DNA of 64,000 nucleotides from VAZQ01 sp963771845 (lineage in GTDB: Bacteria; Pseudomonadota; Alphaproteobacteria; Rhizobiales; Xanthobacteraceae). Both the position numbers and the translations under genes were made by a program. The stretch spans positions 124,001-188,000 of the forward strand of contig CAVYVC010000030.1 in assembly GCA_963771845.1 (NCBI GenBank), given 5' to 3'. Position 1 is the stretch's first letter; every line of letters starts with the position of its first letter. The notes beneath the pieces are model-generated. The model was not told the origin of the DNA, searched no databases, and saw only the letters and a program-made list of their open reading frames with translations. This document shows, in pieces, positions 9,174 to 17,998 of the stretch.

Positions 9174-9534
9174 AACTGGCGGGCGGTTTCATCGCCACGC
9201 CTTCTCGTCGCGGAATGACGTGCACGTGGAGGTGTAAGACGACCTGCCCGCCCGCACTTTCATTGAACTGCTGAATGGTAATCCCATCCGCGCCAAAAAC
9301 CCGGATGCTCGCCTTGGCTATTTTTTGCGCCACCTGCATGACGTGGCCGAGGTCGTCGGGAGCAATATCCAAAATATTGCGCGCTGGGGTCTTCGGTAGA
9401 ACCAGCGTATGGCCGGGCGCGCGCGGCATGATGTCAAGAAAAGCGAGACACCTGTCGTCTTCGAAGACCTTGTGGCATGGCAATTCGCCGCGCAGGATCC
9501 TGGCGAATAGGTTATTGTGATCGTAGCCGTGCAT
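9109..9534 (-). CDS. HIT family hydrolase (HinT-like)
   Basis: HIT proteins hydrolyse nucleotide phosphoramidates or AMP-linked compounds in the cytoplasm. The 141-residue product carries the histidine triad HLHVHVIP near residue 100 plus the conserved FLDIMPRAPGHTLVLPK. Two consecutive ATGs occur at 9537 and 9534; the second is preferred because GGAGG is then at about 5 bases. The gene converges on, and overlaps, the GT87-like gene by 65 bases. Confidence 0.93.
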   Translation of the reverse strand: MHGYDHNNLFARILRGELPCHKVFEDDRCLAFLDIMPRAPGHTLVLPKTPARNILDIAPDDLGHVMQVAQKIAKASIRVFGADGITIQQFNESAGGQVVLHLHVHVIPRREGVAMKPPASFKEAPEVLAEQARKLSAALAG

Positions 9535-9550
9535 CATCTCCTCCCACTTG

Positions 9551-9642
9551 GGCCTATCGTTGTAACAAACCACCAGCGCATGGTGGGTTACGGCGCACGC
9601 CTAATCTAACCCCACCTACACGCTTGGCCCTATCGTTGTAAC
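9551..9642. repeat. REP-like palindrome flanked by 13-base direct repeats
   Basis: CTATCGTTGTAAC occurs at 9554-9566 and again at 9630-9642. Between them lies a palindromic element whose arms include GGTGGGTTA and TAACCCCACC, a form common in rhizobial intergenic DNA. The direct repeats look like a target-site duplication. The element lies upstream of the HIT gene, between it and the FemAB-like gene. Confidence 0.6.
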
Positions 9643-9676
9643 TGCGCTCTCTGATTTTTTGGTGCGACTGCAAGCA

Positions 9677-10912
9677 TTACCCTTTTCGAAACGGTGTTGC
9701 GTCGGCGAGCTCCGCGCCTGCCGCGCTGATATAGGCGCGCTCGCGCGCGAGGAAATCATCGATTGCCCGCCGCAGAGCCGGATTGGCGATATAATGGGCA
9801 GAGTATGTCGTTGTCGGCAGATAGCCGCGGGAGATCTTGTGCTCGCCCTGCGCACCGGCCTCCACCCGATGCAGCCTTTTCTCAATGGCATATTGGATTG
9901 CCTGATAATAGCAGAGCTCAAAATGCAGGAAGGGATGGTGTTCAATCGCGCCCCAGTGACGGCCGAACAAGGTATCGGAACCGATAAAATTGATCGCGCC
10001 GGCTATCCACCTGCCGTTGCGCTTTGCCATGACCAGAAGGATGCGGTCTCGCATTCTTTCACCAACAAGCGAGTAGAACGAGCGAGTAAGATATGGCCTG
10101 CCCCACTTGCGCGAGCCCGTCTCCATGTAGAACTCGAAGAAGGCGTCCCAAACGCCTTCGGTAAGGTCCGAGCCGCTCAGCCAGTGGACGCTGATTCCGG
10201 CGGAAAGCGCATCATCGCGTTCACGCCTGATCGTTTTGCGCTTGCGCGAGGACAGCGCCGCAAGAAAGTCGTCGAAGCTGGAATAGCCCGAATTCTCCCA
10301 ATGGAACTGCTGATGCGTGCGCTTGAGATAACCGCGTGAGCCGAGGAGCTCCCATTCGCAGTGCGTTGGAAATGTCACATGCACGGAAGAGGCGTCGCTT
10401 CGCCGGCAAATATCGGTCAGGGCATCCGCAAGCGCAGCGCGCACGCCTTGCGAATTTATTCCAGGCCGCGCCAGCAGCCGGCGTCCGGTCGCCGGCGTGA
10501 ACGGAACTGAGACCTGGAGCTTCGGATAGTAGCTTCCGCCCGCGCGTTCAAACGCGTCGGCCCAGCCGTGATCGAAGACATATTCGCCGCGCGAGTGTGA
10601 CTTCACGTAGCAGGGGACCGCGCCGAGCAAGCTGCCCTTGTCATCGGTTGCGAGGAGATGCATGGGCTGCCAGCCCGTACGCGCTCGCACGGACCCCGAT
10701 AGCTCAAGCGCCGAAAGGAAATCATGGGAGATGAACGGATTGTATCCGCGTCCCAGCTTCAACTCGTTTTCCCTCGGGGGGAGCAAGTTGGAATCGCCGC
10801 CCACGCGTTCCGCGCAAAGACCAGGAGGAGGATTGGCGCACGCATCCCAGGCCTCGGCGGTAATATCGCCGATGGAATTCGCTGCCCGCAATGCAAGTTC
10901 GATCGCAGACAT
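9677..10912 (-). CDS. FemAB-like GNAT-fold N-acetyltransferase (DUF482, PF04339)
   Basis: The 411-residue protein belongs to the peptidogalycan-biosynthesis/FemAB-like group with a GNAT fold. Conserved stretches include NPFISHDFLSALE near the N-terminus, YVFDHGWADAFERAG, SSRKRKTIRRER, and the C-terminal FGRHWGAIEHHPFLHFELCYY. The ATG at 10912 is chosen because the upstream extension overlaps the GDPD gene. It lies 20 bases after the GDPD stop, so it probably belongs to one transcript with ridA and GDPD. The substrate is not established for this family. Confidence 0.88.
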   Translation of the reverse strand: MSAIELALRAANSIGDITAEAWDACANPPPGLCAERVGGDSNLLPPRENELKLGRGYNPFISHDFLSALELSGSVRARTGWQPMHLLATDDKGSLLGAVPCYVKSHSRGEYVFDHGWADAFERAGGSYYPKLQVSVPFTPATGRRLLARPGINSQGVRAALADALTDICRRSDASSVHVTFPTHCEWELLGSRGYLKRTHQQFHWENSGYSSFDDFLAALSSRKRKTIRRERDDALSAGISVHWLSGSDLTEGVWDAFFEFYMETGSRKWGRPYLTRSFYSLVGERMRDRILLVMAKRNGRWIAGAINFIGSDTLFGRHWGAIEHHPFLHFELCYYQAIQYAIEKRLHRVEAGAQGEHKISRGYLPTTTYSAHYIANPALRRAIDDFLARERAYISAAGAELADATPFRKG

Positions 10913-10932
10913 GTCGCAGCCTCGTCGATGCC

Positions 10933-11667
10933 CTATGGCTGAAAACCCTCGAAGATGATCTGGTCCGCGTAGCGCCTGGCTTTCTCGCGTTGTAGCGGGT
11001 TGCGCACCGTCCAGGCGAGGACCGGGCATTTGAAAACATTTCGAGCAATCGCAGGCATTATGGCAGGAAGGTCATTGACCGCATAGGCGAGGAATTGCGG
11101 GCGCATGCGCCAGAGGTGCTCGCAATAGGCCGCTCCACGGCGCACTGCACCGAAAAACCCATGTTGCCGATAGCGCTGATCTGTACGCTCGGCAACGATG
11201 CCCCGGACGATCCCAGGCACGAGCTCGCATAGCATTGCCATCTGCGCCGGATCGAACGACATCACCGCCGCGTGTCCCCGATAGGTTGAGAGCACGTCTG
11301 CGGTGCGCCGGACAAGCCGCCGATCCCCATCGTAATGGCTCTTGAGCTCGATGATGAGTGGCGTGCGGCCCACGGTGAGATCGCACAAGTCGCCGAATGT
11401 GATCATGCGATCAGTGCCGGCTTTAAAGGGTGTGCGTTTAAGTTCTGCGGCTGTTACGGCATCGAGCCGTGCGCTGCCTTCCGCCAGGCGGCCGAGAGCC
11501 TCGTCATGGTGGACCATTGCCTCGCCGTCGGCGGAAATCTGCAGATCACATTCGATGGCGTAGCGTCCAGCGATGGCGGCGGCAAAGGCGGAGGCGGTGT
11601 TTTCAATGATGTTGCTGCCGTCATGCAGACCGCGATGTGCCACCGGCCGGGCGGTCAGCCATTTCAT
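10933..11667 (-). CDS. Glycerophosphodiester phosphodiesterase family protein
   Basis: GDPDs cleave glycerophosphodiesters such as glycerophosphocholine into glycerol-3-phosphate and an alcohol. The 244-residue product shows the family motifs: AHRG with the catalytic His, ENT, ECDLQ, VHHDEALGR and IIELKSH, which supply the metal ligands and second His. No signal peptide is visible, so it is probably cytoplasmic (UgpQ-like). The ATG at 11667 has AGGG 7 bases upstream and avoids running into ridA, which ends 13 bases earlier. Confidence 0.92.
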   Translation of the reverse strand: MKWLTARPVAHRGLHDGSNIIENTASAFAAAIAGRYAIECDLQISADGEAMVHHDEALGRLAEGSARLDAVTAAELKRTPFKAGTDRMITFGDLCDLTVGRTPLIIELKSHYDGDRRLVRRTADVLSTYRGHAAVMSFDPAQMAMLCELVPGIVRGIVAERTDQRYRQHGFFGAVRRGAAYCEHLWRMRPQFLAYAVNDLPAIMPAIARNVFKCPVLAWTVRNPLQREKARRYADQIIFEGFQP

Positions 11668-11680
11668 TCGCGGCCCTGCG

Positions 11681-12148
11681 TCATGCGATCTCGAAAATGC
11701 CATCAACCTCGACAGCTGCGTCGCCGGGCAGCACCGCGACGCCCACGGTCGTGCGCGCGTGGCGTCCTTTATCGCCGAACACAGCGACCATCAGATCGGA
11801 TGCCCCGTTCATGACCTTCGGCCCCTCCAGAAAGGCGGGGTCCGAATTGATGAAGCCGCCCAGACGAACAACGCGGGTCACCCGGTCAAGATCGCCGACC
11901 GCGGCTTTGACCTGGGCCAGCACGTTGATCGCGCAGGCGCGCGCCGCTTTCTGGCCATCGTCCGGGGAAACTCCGGCCCCAAGCTTACCTTTCGCAACGG
12001 GCTTGCCGTTTGCATCAAGACAGACCTGTCCCGAAACGAACAGCAAGGCGCCGACACGAACGAAGGGAATATAGTTGGCGACCGGAGTTGCCGGGGTGGG
12101 AAGGGAAATTCCAAGCTCCGAAAGCTTTCGTTCAACGGTTCCGGCCAT
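11681..12148 (-). CDS. RidA family protein (YjgF/YER057c/UK114)
   Basis: RidA proteins hydrolyse reactive enamine/imine intermediates to their keto products. The 155-residue protein has the FVRVGALLFVSGQV strand, LGGFINSDPAF and ARTTVGVAVLPGDAAVEVD, whose Arg is the conserved substrate-binding residue. It is somewhat longer than classical RidA (about 130 residues), fitting one of the Rid subfamilies rather than archetypal RidA. The ATG at 12148 follows AGGAAAGGA. It is first in a likely ridA-GDPD-FemAB transcript and divergent from eipB. Confidence 0.9.
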   Translation of the reverse strand: MAGTVERKLSELGISLPTPATPVANYIPFVRVGALLFVSGQVCLDANGKPVAKGKLGAGVSPDDGQKAARACAINVLAQVKAAVGDLDRVTRVVRLGGFINSDPAFLEGPKVMNGASDLMVAVFGDKGRHARTTVGVAVLPGDAAVEVDGIFEIA

Positions 12149-12320
12149 AGTCCTTTCCTCTCGATGTAACGTCCGTCCGCGATTGATGGAAAAGTCGGCG
12201 GGGCGCCGACCGCTTCGTTCTTCACCATTGGATGATCGCATGCAAGAGCTCGTGGTCGGTTGCAGGGAGCAAGTGGCACCCCTATGTTGCGCCGCACGGG
12301 CGGCGAGGAGGCCCTCTGCC

Positions 12321-13166
12321 ATGAAGATTTTCGGCAAAGCTGCTCTCGCGAGCGCGGCCAGCGCAGCCATGCTTTCCTGGGTGGGGCTGGGCTGCGGGCC
12401 CGCGGCCGGGATGGAGTTTGCATCCCACCGTGCCATCTACGAGCTCAAGCTTGCCCAGACGCGCGGAAATTCCTCCGCGATGTCGGCACGGGGCAGAATT
12501 CTTTACGATTTCTCGGGCAGCTCGTGTGAAGGCTATGCGCTCCAATTCCGGCAGGTCTCGGAACTCGATAACGGTGAAGGCAAATCGACACTCAGCGACC
12601 TGCGCTCCACCAGCTGGGAGGAGGGGACGGCAAGGAAGTTCGTTTTCAAATCGCAGAACTATCTCAACGAGGCGCTGATCGATACAGTGGACGGGCAAGC
12701 CGAACGGGAGACGAATCAACTTAAGGTCACCCTTGCCAAGCCAGTGGACAAGAAGTTCGATCTTGAAAGCGCAATCGTCTTTCCGACCGAGCACATGCGC
12801 CAAATCATCGATGCCGCGCGCGAGGAAAAGAGCCTGCTCGAACTGCCGGTCTACGACGGCTCGGACAAAGGCGAGAAGGTGTACAATACGCTGACCGTGA
12901 TCGGCCGCGGGATTGCCGCGGAGGAGCACCCACCCTCGGATGCGGCGGCCGGCCAGCCGTCGCTCGCGGGACTGCGCCGCTGGCCCGTGACGGTGAGTTA
13001 TTTCGACAGAGCGGGGAGTAAATCAGATCAACCCCCGGTCTATGCAATCACGTTTGAGCTCTATGAAAACGGAATATCGCGGGCGCTGATGCTCGATTAC
13101 AACGATTTTGCCATCAGTGGGGAGCTCACGTCCCTTGCGATCAGGGATACGAAGCCGTGCCGGTGA
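12321..13166 (+). CDS. eipB: Envelope integrity protein EipB (DUF1849)
   Basis: EipB is a conserved periplasmic beta-spiral protein required for envelope integrity in Brucella. The 281-residue product has a signal peptide (about residues 1-30) and the family's two conserved cysteines: Cys69 in SGSSCEGYALQF and Cys280 in the terminal KPCR, which in the Brucella protein form a disulfide. Its length agrees with Brucella EipB (about 280 residues). The start at 12321 places the signal peptide correctly; a long in-frame upstream extension is antisense to ridA. It converges on dinB. Confidence 0.92.
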   Translation: MKIFGKAALASAASAAMLSWVGLGCGPAAGMEFASHRAIYELKLAQTRGNSSAMSARGRILYDFSGSSCEGYALQFRQVSELDNGEGKSTLSDLRSTSWEEGTARKFVFKSQNYLNEALIDTVDGQAERETNQLKVTLAKPVDKKFDLESAIVFPTEHMRQIIDAAREEKSLLELPVYDGSDKGEKVYNTLTVIGRGIAAEEHPPSDAAAGQPSLAGLRRWPVTVSYFDRAGSKSDQPPVYAITFELYENGISRALMLDYNDFAISGELTSLAIRDTKPCR

Positions 13167-13250
13167 GGCGCTCGGTCGAGTTCATGTTCGTGCTCTACCG
13201 GTCCTTCTGTAATTAAAGCCAGCAAAAGCTTCTTTTCATTGTCAATGAGC

Positions 13251-14507
13251 TCATCCGTCTTCTTGCCCGAAGGCGAGACCCTTGATGATCGCCCCTTTCC
13301 CGAATTTTTCGCGCAAGCGGTCAATCGCCTGCTCGGTTTCCGCCGCGCGCCGATCGATCAGGTCGGCGAAATCGGATCCATCGGCGGGAGAAAGAGCCGA
13401 AACTCCGACACCGAGAAGACGAAACATGGTTCCATCGACTTCGGCGACCAGCAGTTTTCGGGCGGTATCAAAAATCCGCGTCGCCAGCTGAGTCGGGTGT
13501 GCGAGTGACTGCGCGCGCGTGCGGATGCGAAAGTCAGCGGTCTTGAGCTTGAGCGCGACGGTCGCGCCGGCAAGAGCCTTGTGTTTGAGGCGCGCGGACA
13601 CTTTTTCGCATAGCTGCCAAAGACAAAGCTCCAGCGCTCGAAAGTCAGCTTTATCGCGATCGAAGGTGGTTTCGGCCGAAATGCTCTTCGCTTCGCGCTC
13701 GGGCATGACCGGACGATCATCCATGCCTTGAGCCAGTTTCGCAAGGCGCGCTCCTTCGGCTCCGTAGCGGCGCAACAGCTCGCGCTCGCCGGCGCGCTGA
13801 AGATCGCCAATGGTGCGCAGCCCATCGCGCGCAAGCCGCTGCTGGGCCATTTTGCCGACACCGAAGATCAAGGTCACCGGCTGCGATGCCAGAAAACCGC
13901 CGGCCTCGCCACTGCCAAGCACTGCAAAACCGCGCGGCTTGTCCAGATCGGATGCGATCTTTGCAAGGAACTTGTTGCAGGAGAGCCCGATCGAGACTGT
14001 GATGCCGACACGCTTCTCGACCTCGACAGCAAAGGCAGCGAGCGCTTTGGCAGGGCTCGTTGCATGCAGGCGAGCAGTCCCGGCGAGGTCTATGAAAGCC
14101 TCATCGATCGAGACCGGCTCGACCAGCGGCGTGAGCTTCGACATGAGGGCGCGCACTTCGCGTCCCACGCGCGCATATTTTGCCATATCGGGGCGCACGA
14201 CCGCGGCATGCGGGCACAGCCGTCGCGCCTCGAACATGGGCATGGCCGATTTCACGCCGAATGTGCGAGCCACATAACAGGCCGTGAGCACCACGCCGCG
14301 CTCGCGCCCGCCGACAATGACGGGCTTGTCGGCGAGCGAAGGATCATCGCGTTTTTCGATTGTCGCATAGAAGGCGTCGCAATCGACGTGCGCGATGGTC
14401 AAAGAGTCGAGCTCGGCATGCCGCAACAAGCGCGGTGAGCCGCAGGCCATGCAGCGGCCAGCACCGTCCCGCACATCACGGCGGCAATCGCGGCAGAAGC
14501 CCGACAT
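13251..14507 (-). CDS. dinB: DNA polymerase IV (Y-family, DinB) with N-terminal Cys4 motif
   Basis: DinB carries out error-prone translesion synthesis. The 418-residue protein contains the palm motif HVDCDAFYA (Asp42) and SIDEA (Asp135, Glu136), GLSCNKFLAKIASD, and a C-terminal little-finger domain. The first 22 residues contain Cys5-x2-Cys8 and Cys19-x2-Cys22, a putative zinc knuckle seen in some rhizobial DinB proteins but absent from E. coli Pol IV. No beta-clamp motif was identified with confidence at the C-terminus. DUF3572 lies 42 bases upstream on the same strand. Confidence 0.94.
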   Translation of the reverse strand: MSGFCRDCRRDVRDGAGRCMACGSPRLLRHAELDSLTIAHVDCDAFYATIEKRDDPSLADKPVIVGGRERGVVLTACYVARTFGVKSAMPMFEARRLCPHAAVVRPDMAKYARVGREVRALMSKLTPLVEPVSIDEAFIDLAGTARLHATSPAKALAAFAVEVEKRVGITVSIGLSCNKFLAKIASDLDKPRGFAVLGSGEAGGFLASQPVTLIFGVGKMAQQRLARDGLRTIGDLQRAGERELLRRYGAEGARLAKLAQGMDDRPVMPEREAKSISAETTFDRDKADFRALELCLWQLCEKVSARLKHKALAGATVALKLKTADFRIRTRAQSLAHPTQLATRIFDTARKLLVAEVDGTMFRLLGVGVSALSPADGSDFADLIDRRAAETEQAIDRLREKFGKGAIIKGLAFGQEDG

Positions 14508-14549
14508 ATCCTGTGCCTTGGCCCGTGTACCCGCTCCGATGTGGGCTGG

Positions 14550-14867
14550 TTACGGCGTATCGCGCTCCCTGGAGTCTTCCATCAGAATATCACGCGCCGC
14601 GACAGTTTCATTCGGATCAACTCCCTTTTCGTGCGAGAAAGCGAGCAGCAAGGGCTCGTCGCTGATCACGTAATCAAGCACGCCGGCGAAAAAGCGAGGC
14701 TCCTGCGCCGCGGTCCGAATAGTATCGATAGTAAGGCCGGTCATATCGAAAAATCGCGCAATTCTCGCCGGGTCGCCGGCGAGAAATTCGAATGCGGCAA
14801 CCGCCAGCTCATCAGCGCGTGCGCGCTTGGCGGGCTCGCGCTTTACTGCTCGGCCATGCCGACCCAT
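14550..14867 (-). CDS. DUF3572 domain-containing protein
   Basis: A 105-residue protein of unknown function, common beside divK/dinB in rhizobia. Characteristic residues are LAVAAFEFLAGDP, ARFFDMTGLT, and FFAGVLDYVISDEPLLLAFS. No catalytic or membrane motif is visible. The DUF3572 assignment is from recognisable sequence pattern and context. Confidence 0.85.
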   Translation of the reverse strand: MGRHGRAVKREPAKRARADELAVAAFEFLAGDPARIARFFDMTGLTIDTIRTAAQEPRFFAGVLDYVISDEPLLLAFSHEKGVDPNETVAARDILMEDSRERDTP

Positions 14868-15051
14868 GTGCTTTCTCTCGGGGTAAATGCCCGTGCCAGA
14901 ATCGCGCAGCTGCTCAGTCTATTCGAAGCCACCACGGCTGAGCCATCCGATCGGCGCAGCGCAGGTGGGGAAAACCAGGTCAAGCGCTCGACGCGATGCC
15001 ACGTTGTCGGATAGGGATGGAATCAACCCATGGGGGCTCACGGAGGCAGTC

Positions 15052-15495
15052 ATGCGCAGGGGTCATTTTTCCGTCGCCGGAATCAGCATCATTCTCGCAT
15101 TAGGGCTTGCCGCTTGGGAAATATATTTTTTCTGGTATGCGGGGTCACTCAAAAGCATGGAAGGCAGGCTCGGCTGGTTCACGCCCGCTCGTCTCGGGTT
15201 CAACATGGCCTGGCTGGCAGCGATTTATTTAACCTTTCAGCTCATCTCGATACCCTTCAGCTTGCCGTCGAGCGCCAACCGCTTTCTTGGTGTTGTCGAT
15301 GGAATGGCTTCGCTGGTCCCGCTTGCAATCGTTTTGATCGTGGTATTCGGAAAACCGCAATTGGTGGAGACCCCGCAGCGTTGGGAAGCTGCCGCCCTTC
15401 TTATCTTCGTCACAGCGGTTGATCTGTTCGGTGGATATACGTTCAACATCGCGCTGAGCCGGCGGGTGATGGATGTGGCGCCCGCGCAGCCATGA
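15052..15495 (+). CDS. Hypothetical integral membrane protein, about four TM segments
   Basis: A 147-residue protein with four hydrophobic segments (about residues 7-29, 50-72, 82-102, 112-135). The ATG at 15052 is well supported by GGAGG 6 bases upstream; the in-frame upstream sequence is polar and looks non-coding. It sits between DUF3572 and divK. No family was recognised with confidence, and no catalytic motif is visible. Confidence 0.75.
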   Translation: MRRGHFSVAGISIILALGLAAWEIYFFWYAGSLKSMEGRLGWFTPARLGFNMAWLAAIYLTFQLISIPFSLPSSANRFLGVVDGMASLVPLAIVLIVVFGKPQLVETPQRWEAAALLIFVTAVDLFGGYTFNIALSRRVMDVAPAQP

Positions 15496-15877
15496 AAGTG
15501 CGGCCGAATCGCAACACTGCCGCATTTCATGAGCGGCACGCCGCAATGTAGGACAGTGCGCTCAACGCAATCTGCGCGTGCCGTCGACTGTGGAGGGCAA
15601 ACCGCTGAGATTACGGCTCTTTTGGCTTGTGTCTCGGCCTGATTCTGCTCGTGACTATCGGGTTGTATTTGCGTTTCCGTAACATATGCGCTCTAGCTTT
15701 GCGAACAGTTTGCAGCGCGGATGAGGGTAGCGAAGCGGTTATCCGTCTGCGCTAATAAGGTCCCGAGCAATTCGAGCAGAGCTGGCGAAGCTGGCTTTGC
15801 ACCTGCAGGCTACCGGACGAGGAATAAAGCTCTCATCGGGCTCTGCCGCCGACGGGAGACGGTCGGAAGGACGGGGG
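15496..15877. other. Non-coding region upstream of divK-pleD
   Basis: About 380 bases without a convincing gene. It should contain the divK promoter. A GANTC site (GATTC at 15641-15645), the CcrM methylation sequence, is present, but a single such site is weak evidence. No clear CtrA box or terminator was recognised. Confidence 0.35.
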
Positions 15878-16249
15878 ATGTCGAAGACCGTAATGATCGT
15901 CGAGGATAATGAGCTCAACATGAAGCTCTTCCACGACCTCCTGGAGGCTCACGGCTATCATACCGTCGGGACCCGTAACGGGATCGAAGCGCTTGATCTC
16001 GCGCGCCGGTCGCATCCCGACTTGATCCTGATGGACATCCAGCTCCCCGAAGTATCAGGGCTCGAAGTGACAAAGTGGCTCAAGGAAGATGCCGAGCTCA
16101 AGGCCATTCCGGTGGTCGCCGTCACCGCTTTTGCCATGAAAGGGGATGAAGAGCGCATTCGAGAAGGCGGTTGCGAGGCGTATTTGTCAAAGCCGATTTC
16201 GATAGGAAAGTTCATTGAGACGATTCGCCACTTTCTTGGCCCGGCGTGA
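15878..16249 (+). CDS. divK: Single-domain response regulator DivK
   Basis: DivK is the essential single-domain receiver that links PleC/DivJ kinases to the CtrA cell-cycle pathway. The 123-residue product is a receiver domain only: acidic pair Glu9-Asp10, phospho-acceptor Asp53 in LILMDIQLPEVSG (same number as Caulobacter DivK), Thr in VAVTAFAMKGDE, and Lys in YLSKPI. The start ATG at 15878 is preceded by a purine-rich GGAAGGACGGGGG. pleD follows after 12 bases, the standard alphaproteobacterial pair. Confidence 0.96.
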   Translation: MSKTVMIVEDNELNMKLFHDLLEAHGYHTVGTRNGIEALDLARRSHPDLILMDIQLPEVSGLEVTKWLKEDAELKAIPVVAVTAFAMKGDEERIREGGCEAYLSKPISIGKFIETIRHFLGPA

Positions 16250-16261
16250 GGAGACGAGCCG

Positions 16262-17632
16262 ATGACTGCTCGCGTTCTCGTCGTCGATGACGTGCCGGCC
16301 AACGTCAAGCTCCTTCAGGCCCGCCTCTCGGCGGAATATTTCGACGTCATTACCGCAATGAGCGGCGACGAGGCGCTCGCAATTTGCGAGCGCGCCAAAT
16401 GCGATATCGTGTTACTGGATGTGATGATGCCCGACATGGATGGCTTCGAGGTCTGCCGGCGGTTCAAGGCCGGACCGACCACTCATCACATCCCGGTGGT
16501 CATGGTCACGGCGCTTGACCAGCCTTCGGATCGCGTCAAAGGGCTGCAAGCCGGGGCCGACGATTTCCTCACCAAGCCGGTTTCCGAGATTGCCCTGATC
16601 GCGCGCGTTCGCTCGCTTGCTCGCCTCAAAGTGATGACAGATGAGCTACGGATGCGTGCGCTCGCTTCTCACGATATCGGCGTCACGGGTGGCGAGCGTG
16701 AAGCACTGACGGATGCCGGCCGTAACGGGCATATCCTGCTCGTCGACGATCGGCCGCTTTCATATGAGCATATGGCAGCCATTCTCGCGGGCGAGCATTC
16801 GGTCGACATTGAAGCCGATCCAAACGCTGCCTTGTTCCGAGCCGCTGATGGCAATTACGATCTCCTGATCGTCTCGCTTGCGCTTGCCGACTTTGACGGC
16901 TTGCGCCTGTGTAGCCAGGTCCGTTCGCTGGCACGCACCCGTAACACTCCCATTCTTGCGATCGCCGATCCGGACGAAAACGCCCGGCTCGTGCGTGGCC
17001 TCGAGATCGGCGTGAACGATTATCTTTTTCGTCCCGTTGACAAGAATGAAATCCTCGCACGCGTGCGTACCCAAATCCGCAAGAAGCGATATACCGAGCG
17101 GCTGCGCGACAGCGTGCAAATATCGATCGAACTGGCGATCACCGACGCGTTGACCGGGCTGCATAATCGCCGGTACATGGAAACGCACATGTCAGGGCTG
17201 GTCGAGCAGGCGCGCTCGCGTGGCGAGCCGCTCGCCGTGCTCGTCCTCGATATCGATCTTTTCAAGTTGATCAACGATACGCATGGGCATGATGCTGGCG
17301 ACGAAGTCCTGCGGGAGTTCGCGCTGCGCGTGCGCAAAGCGATCCGCGGCATTGACTTGGCGTGCCGTTATGGCGGCGAGGAGTTTGTGATCGTCATGCC
17401 GGAAACCAATCTTGCCGCCGCCACGGCCGTTGCGGAGCGGCTGCGCCAGCGAATTGCAAGCGAGCCGTTCCCGATCCAGGAGGGAGCGCAGGGAATCGAC
17501 GTCACCATTTCCATCGGAATAGCAACACTGGGCGGAAACGATGACGCCGCCGCTGTGATCAAACGCGCGGATCAAGCCCTCTATCGAGCCAAGCGCAACG
17601 GCCGCAACCGTGTTGTCCCGGACGCCGCGTGA
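16262..17632 (+). CDS. pleD: Diguanylate cyclase response regulator PleD
   Basis: PleD makes cyclic di-GMP and drives the motile-to-sessile transition. The 456-residue protein has a receiver (Asp53 in LLDVMMPDMDGFEV), a second degenerate receiver (Ser replaces the phospho-Asp in LLIVSLALADFDGLRL), and a GGDEF domain with active-site GGEEF at 371-375. The inhibitory I-site RGID (362-365) lies exactly five residues upstream, so product inhibition is expected. GAGGAG precedes the ATG, and it is co-transcribed with divK. Confidence 0.97.
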   Translation: MTARVLVVDDVPANVKLLQARLSAEYFDVITAMSGDEALAICERAKCDIVLLDVMMPDMDGFEVCRRFKAGPTTHHIPVVMVTALDQPSDRVKGLQAGADDFLTKPVSEIALIARVRSLARLKVMTDELRMRALASHDIGVTGGEREALTDAGRNGHILLVDDRPLSYEHMAAILAGEHSVDIEADPNAALFRAADGNYDLLIVSLALADFDGLRLCSQVRSLARTRNTPILAIADPDENARLVRGLEIGVNDYLFRPVDKNEILARVRTQIRKKRYTERLRDSVQISIELAITDALTGLHNRRYMETHMSGLVEQARSRGEPLAVLVLDIDLFKLINDTHGHDAGDEVLREFALRVRKAIRGIDLACRYGGEEFVIVMPETNLAAATAVAERLRQRIASEPFPIQEGAQGIDVTISIGIATLGGNDDAAAVIKRADQALYRAKRNGRNRVVPDAA

Positions 17633-17840
17633 CGCAACTGTCAAGCCGCCGTCTTAAGGTTGACGAAATTCTCTGCGCAATCCACAGGGTAAATGATTGA
17701 TTTCCCGCCCCGTTGCGCTATTTTGGTCCGGGCGCAGCGTGGTCTCGCTCGGCTCTGTGGCGATGCCGAGGCTTTTGCCGCGCCGCTATCCTCTTGATAA
17801 CCCTGCGGAATGCTCAGGTCCGCCGCATCTCCTGGGTCCC

Positions 17841-17913
17841 GTGGGGTTCGGCCGGTCGTGGGGCGGTAAGAGTGGCCTCCTCATGACGCCGCTTCCGACC
17901 GGCCACCTCTCCT
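17841..17913 (+). ncRNA. Candidate structured small RNA in the pleD-rpmG gap
   Basis: The 366-base gap 17633-17998 has no convincing gene. Within it, GGCCGGTCG (17850-17858) pairs perfectly with CGACCGGCC (17896-17904), and the enclosed loop holds a smaller GGCG/CGCC hairpin presenting CCTCCT, an anti-Shine-Dalgarno-like loop; CTCTCCT follows the stem. Such loops occur in rhizobial trans-acting sRNAs. The strand is assumed. It does not match the 6S, SRP, tmRNA or RNase P signatures I looked for. This is a structural suspicion only. Confidence 0.25.
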
Positions 17914-17949
17914 GAGGCTGCAAGCACGCGGCCTGTCTGAGCAGATGAG

Positions 17950-17977
17950 AAGGCGCCTGACTCAAGTCGGGCGCCTT
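17950..17977. terminator. Hairpin terminator next to rpmG
   Basis: AAGGCGCC-T-GACT (17950-17962) pairs with AGTC-G-GGCGCCTT (17965-17977), a 12-pair stem with one T/G bulge pair and a 2-base tip. It lies 21 bases beyond the rpmG stop on the minus strand and could also end transcripts coming from pleD. The U-tract is weak on both sides. Confidence 0.55.
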
Positions 17978-17998
17978 CCTTCTATCAGGCCCAGGCGT

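Noticed and set aside
17841..17913. 6S RNA, SRP RNA or RNase P RNA
   Set aside because: Signature sequences of these RNAs are absent and the neighbours are not the usual ones.
17697..17915. 72-codon frame between pleD and rpmG
   Set aside because: No ribosome site, Pro/Arg-rich, overlaps the structured element.
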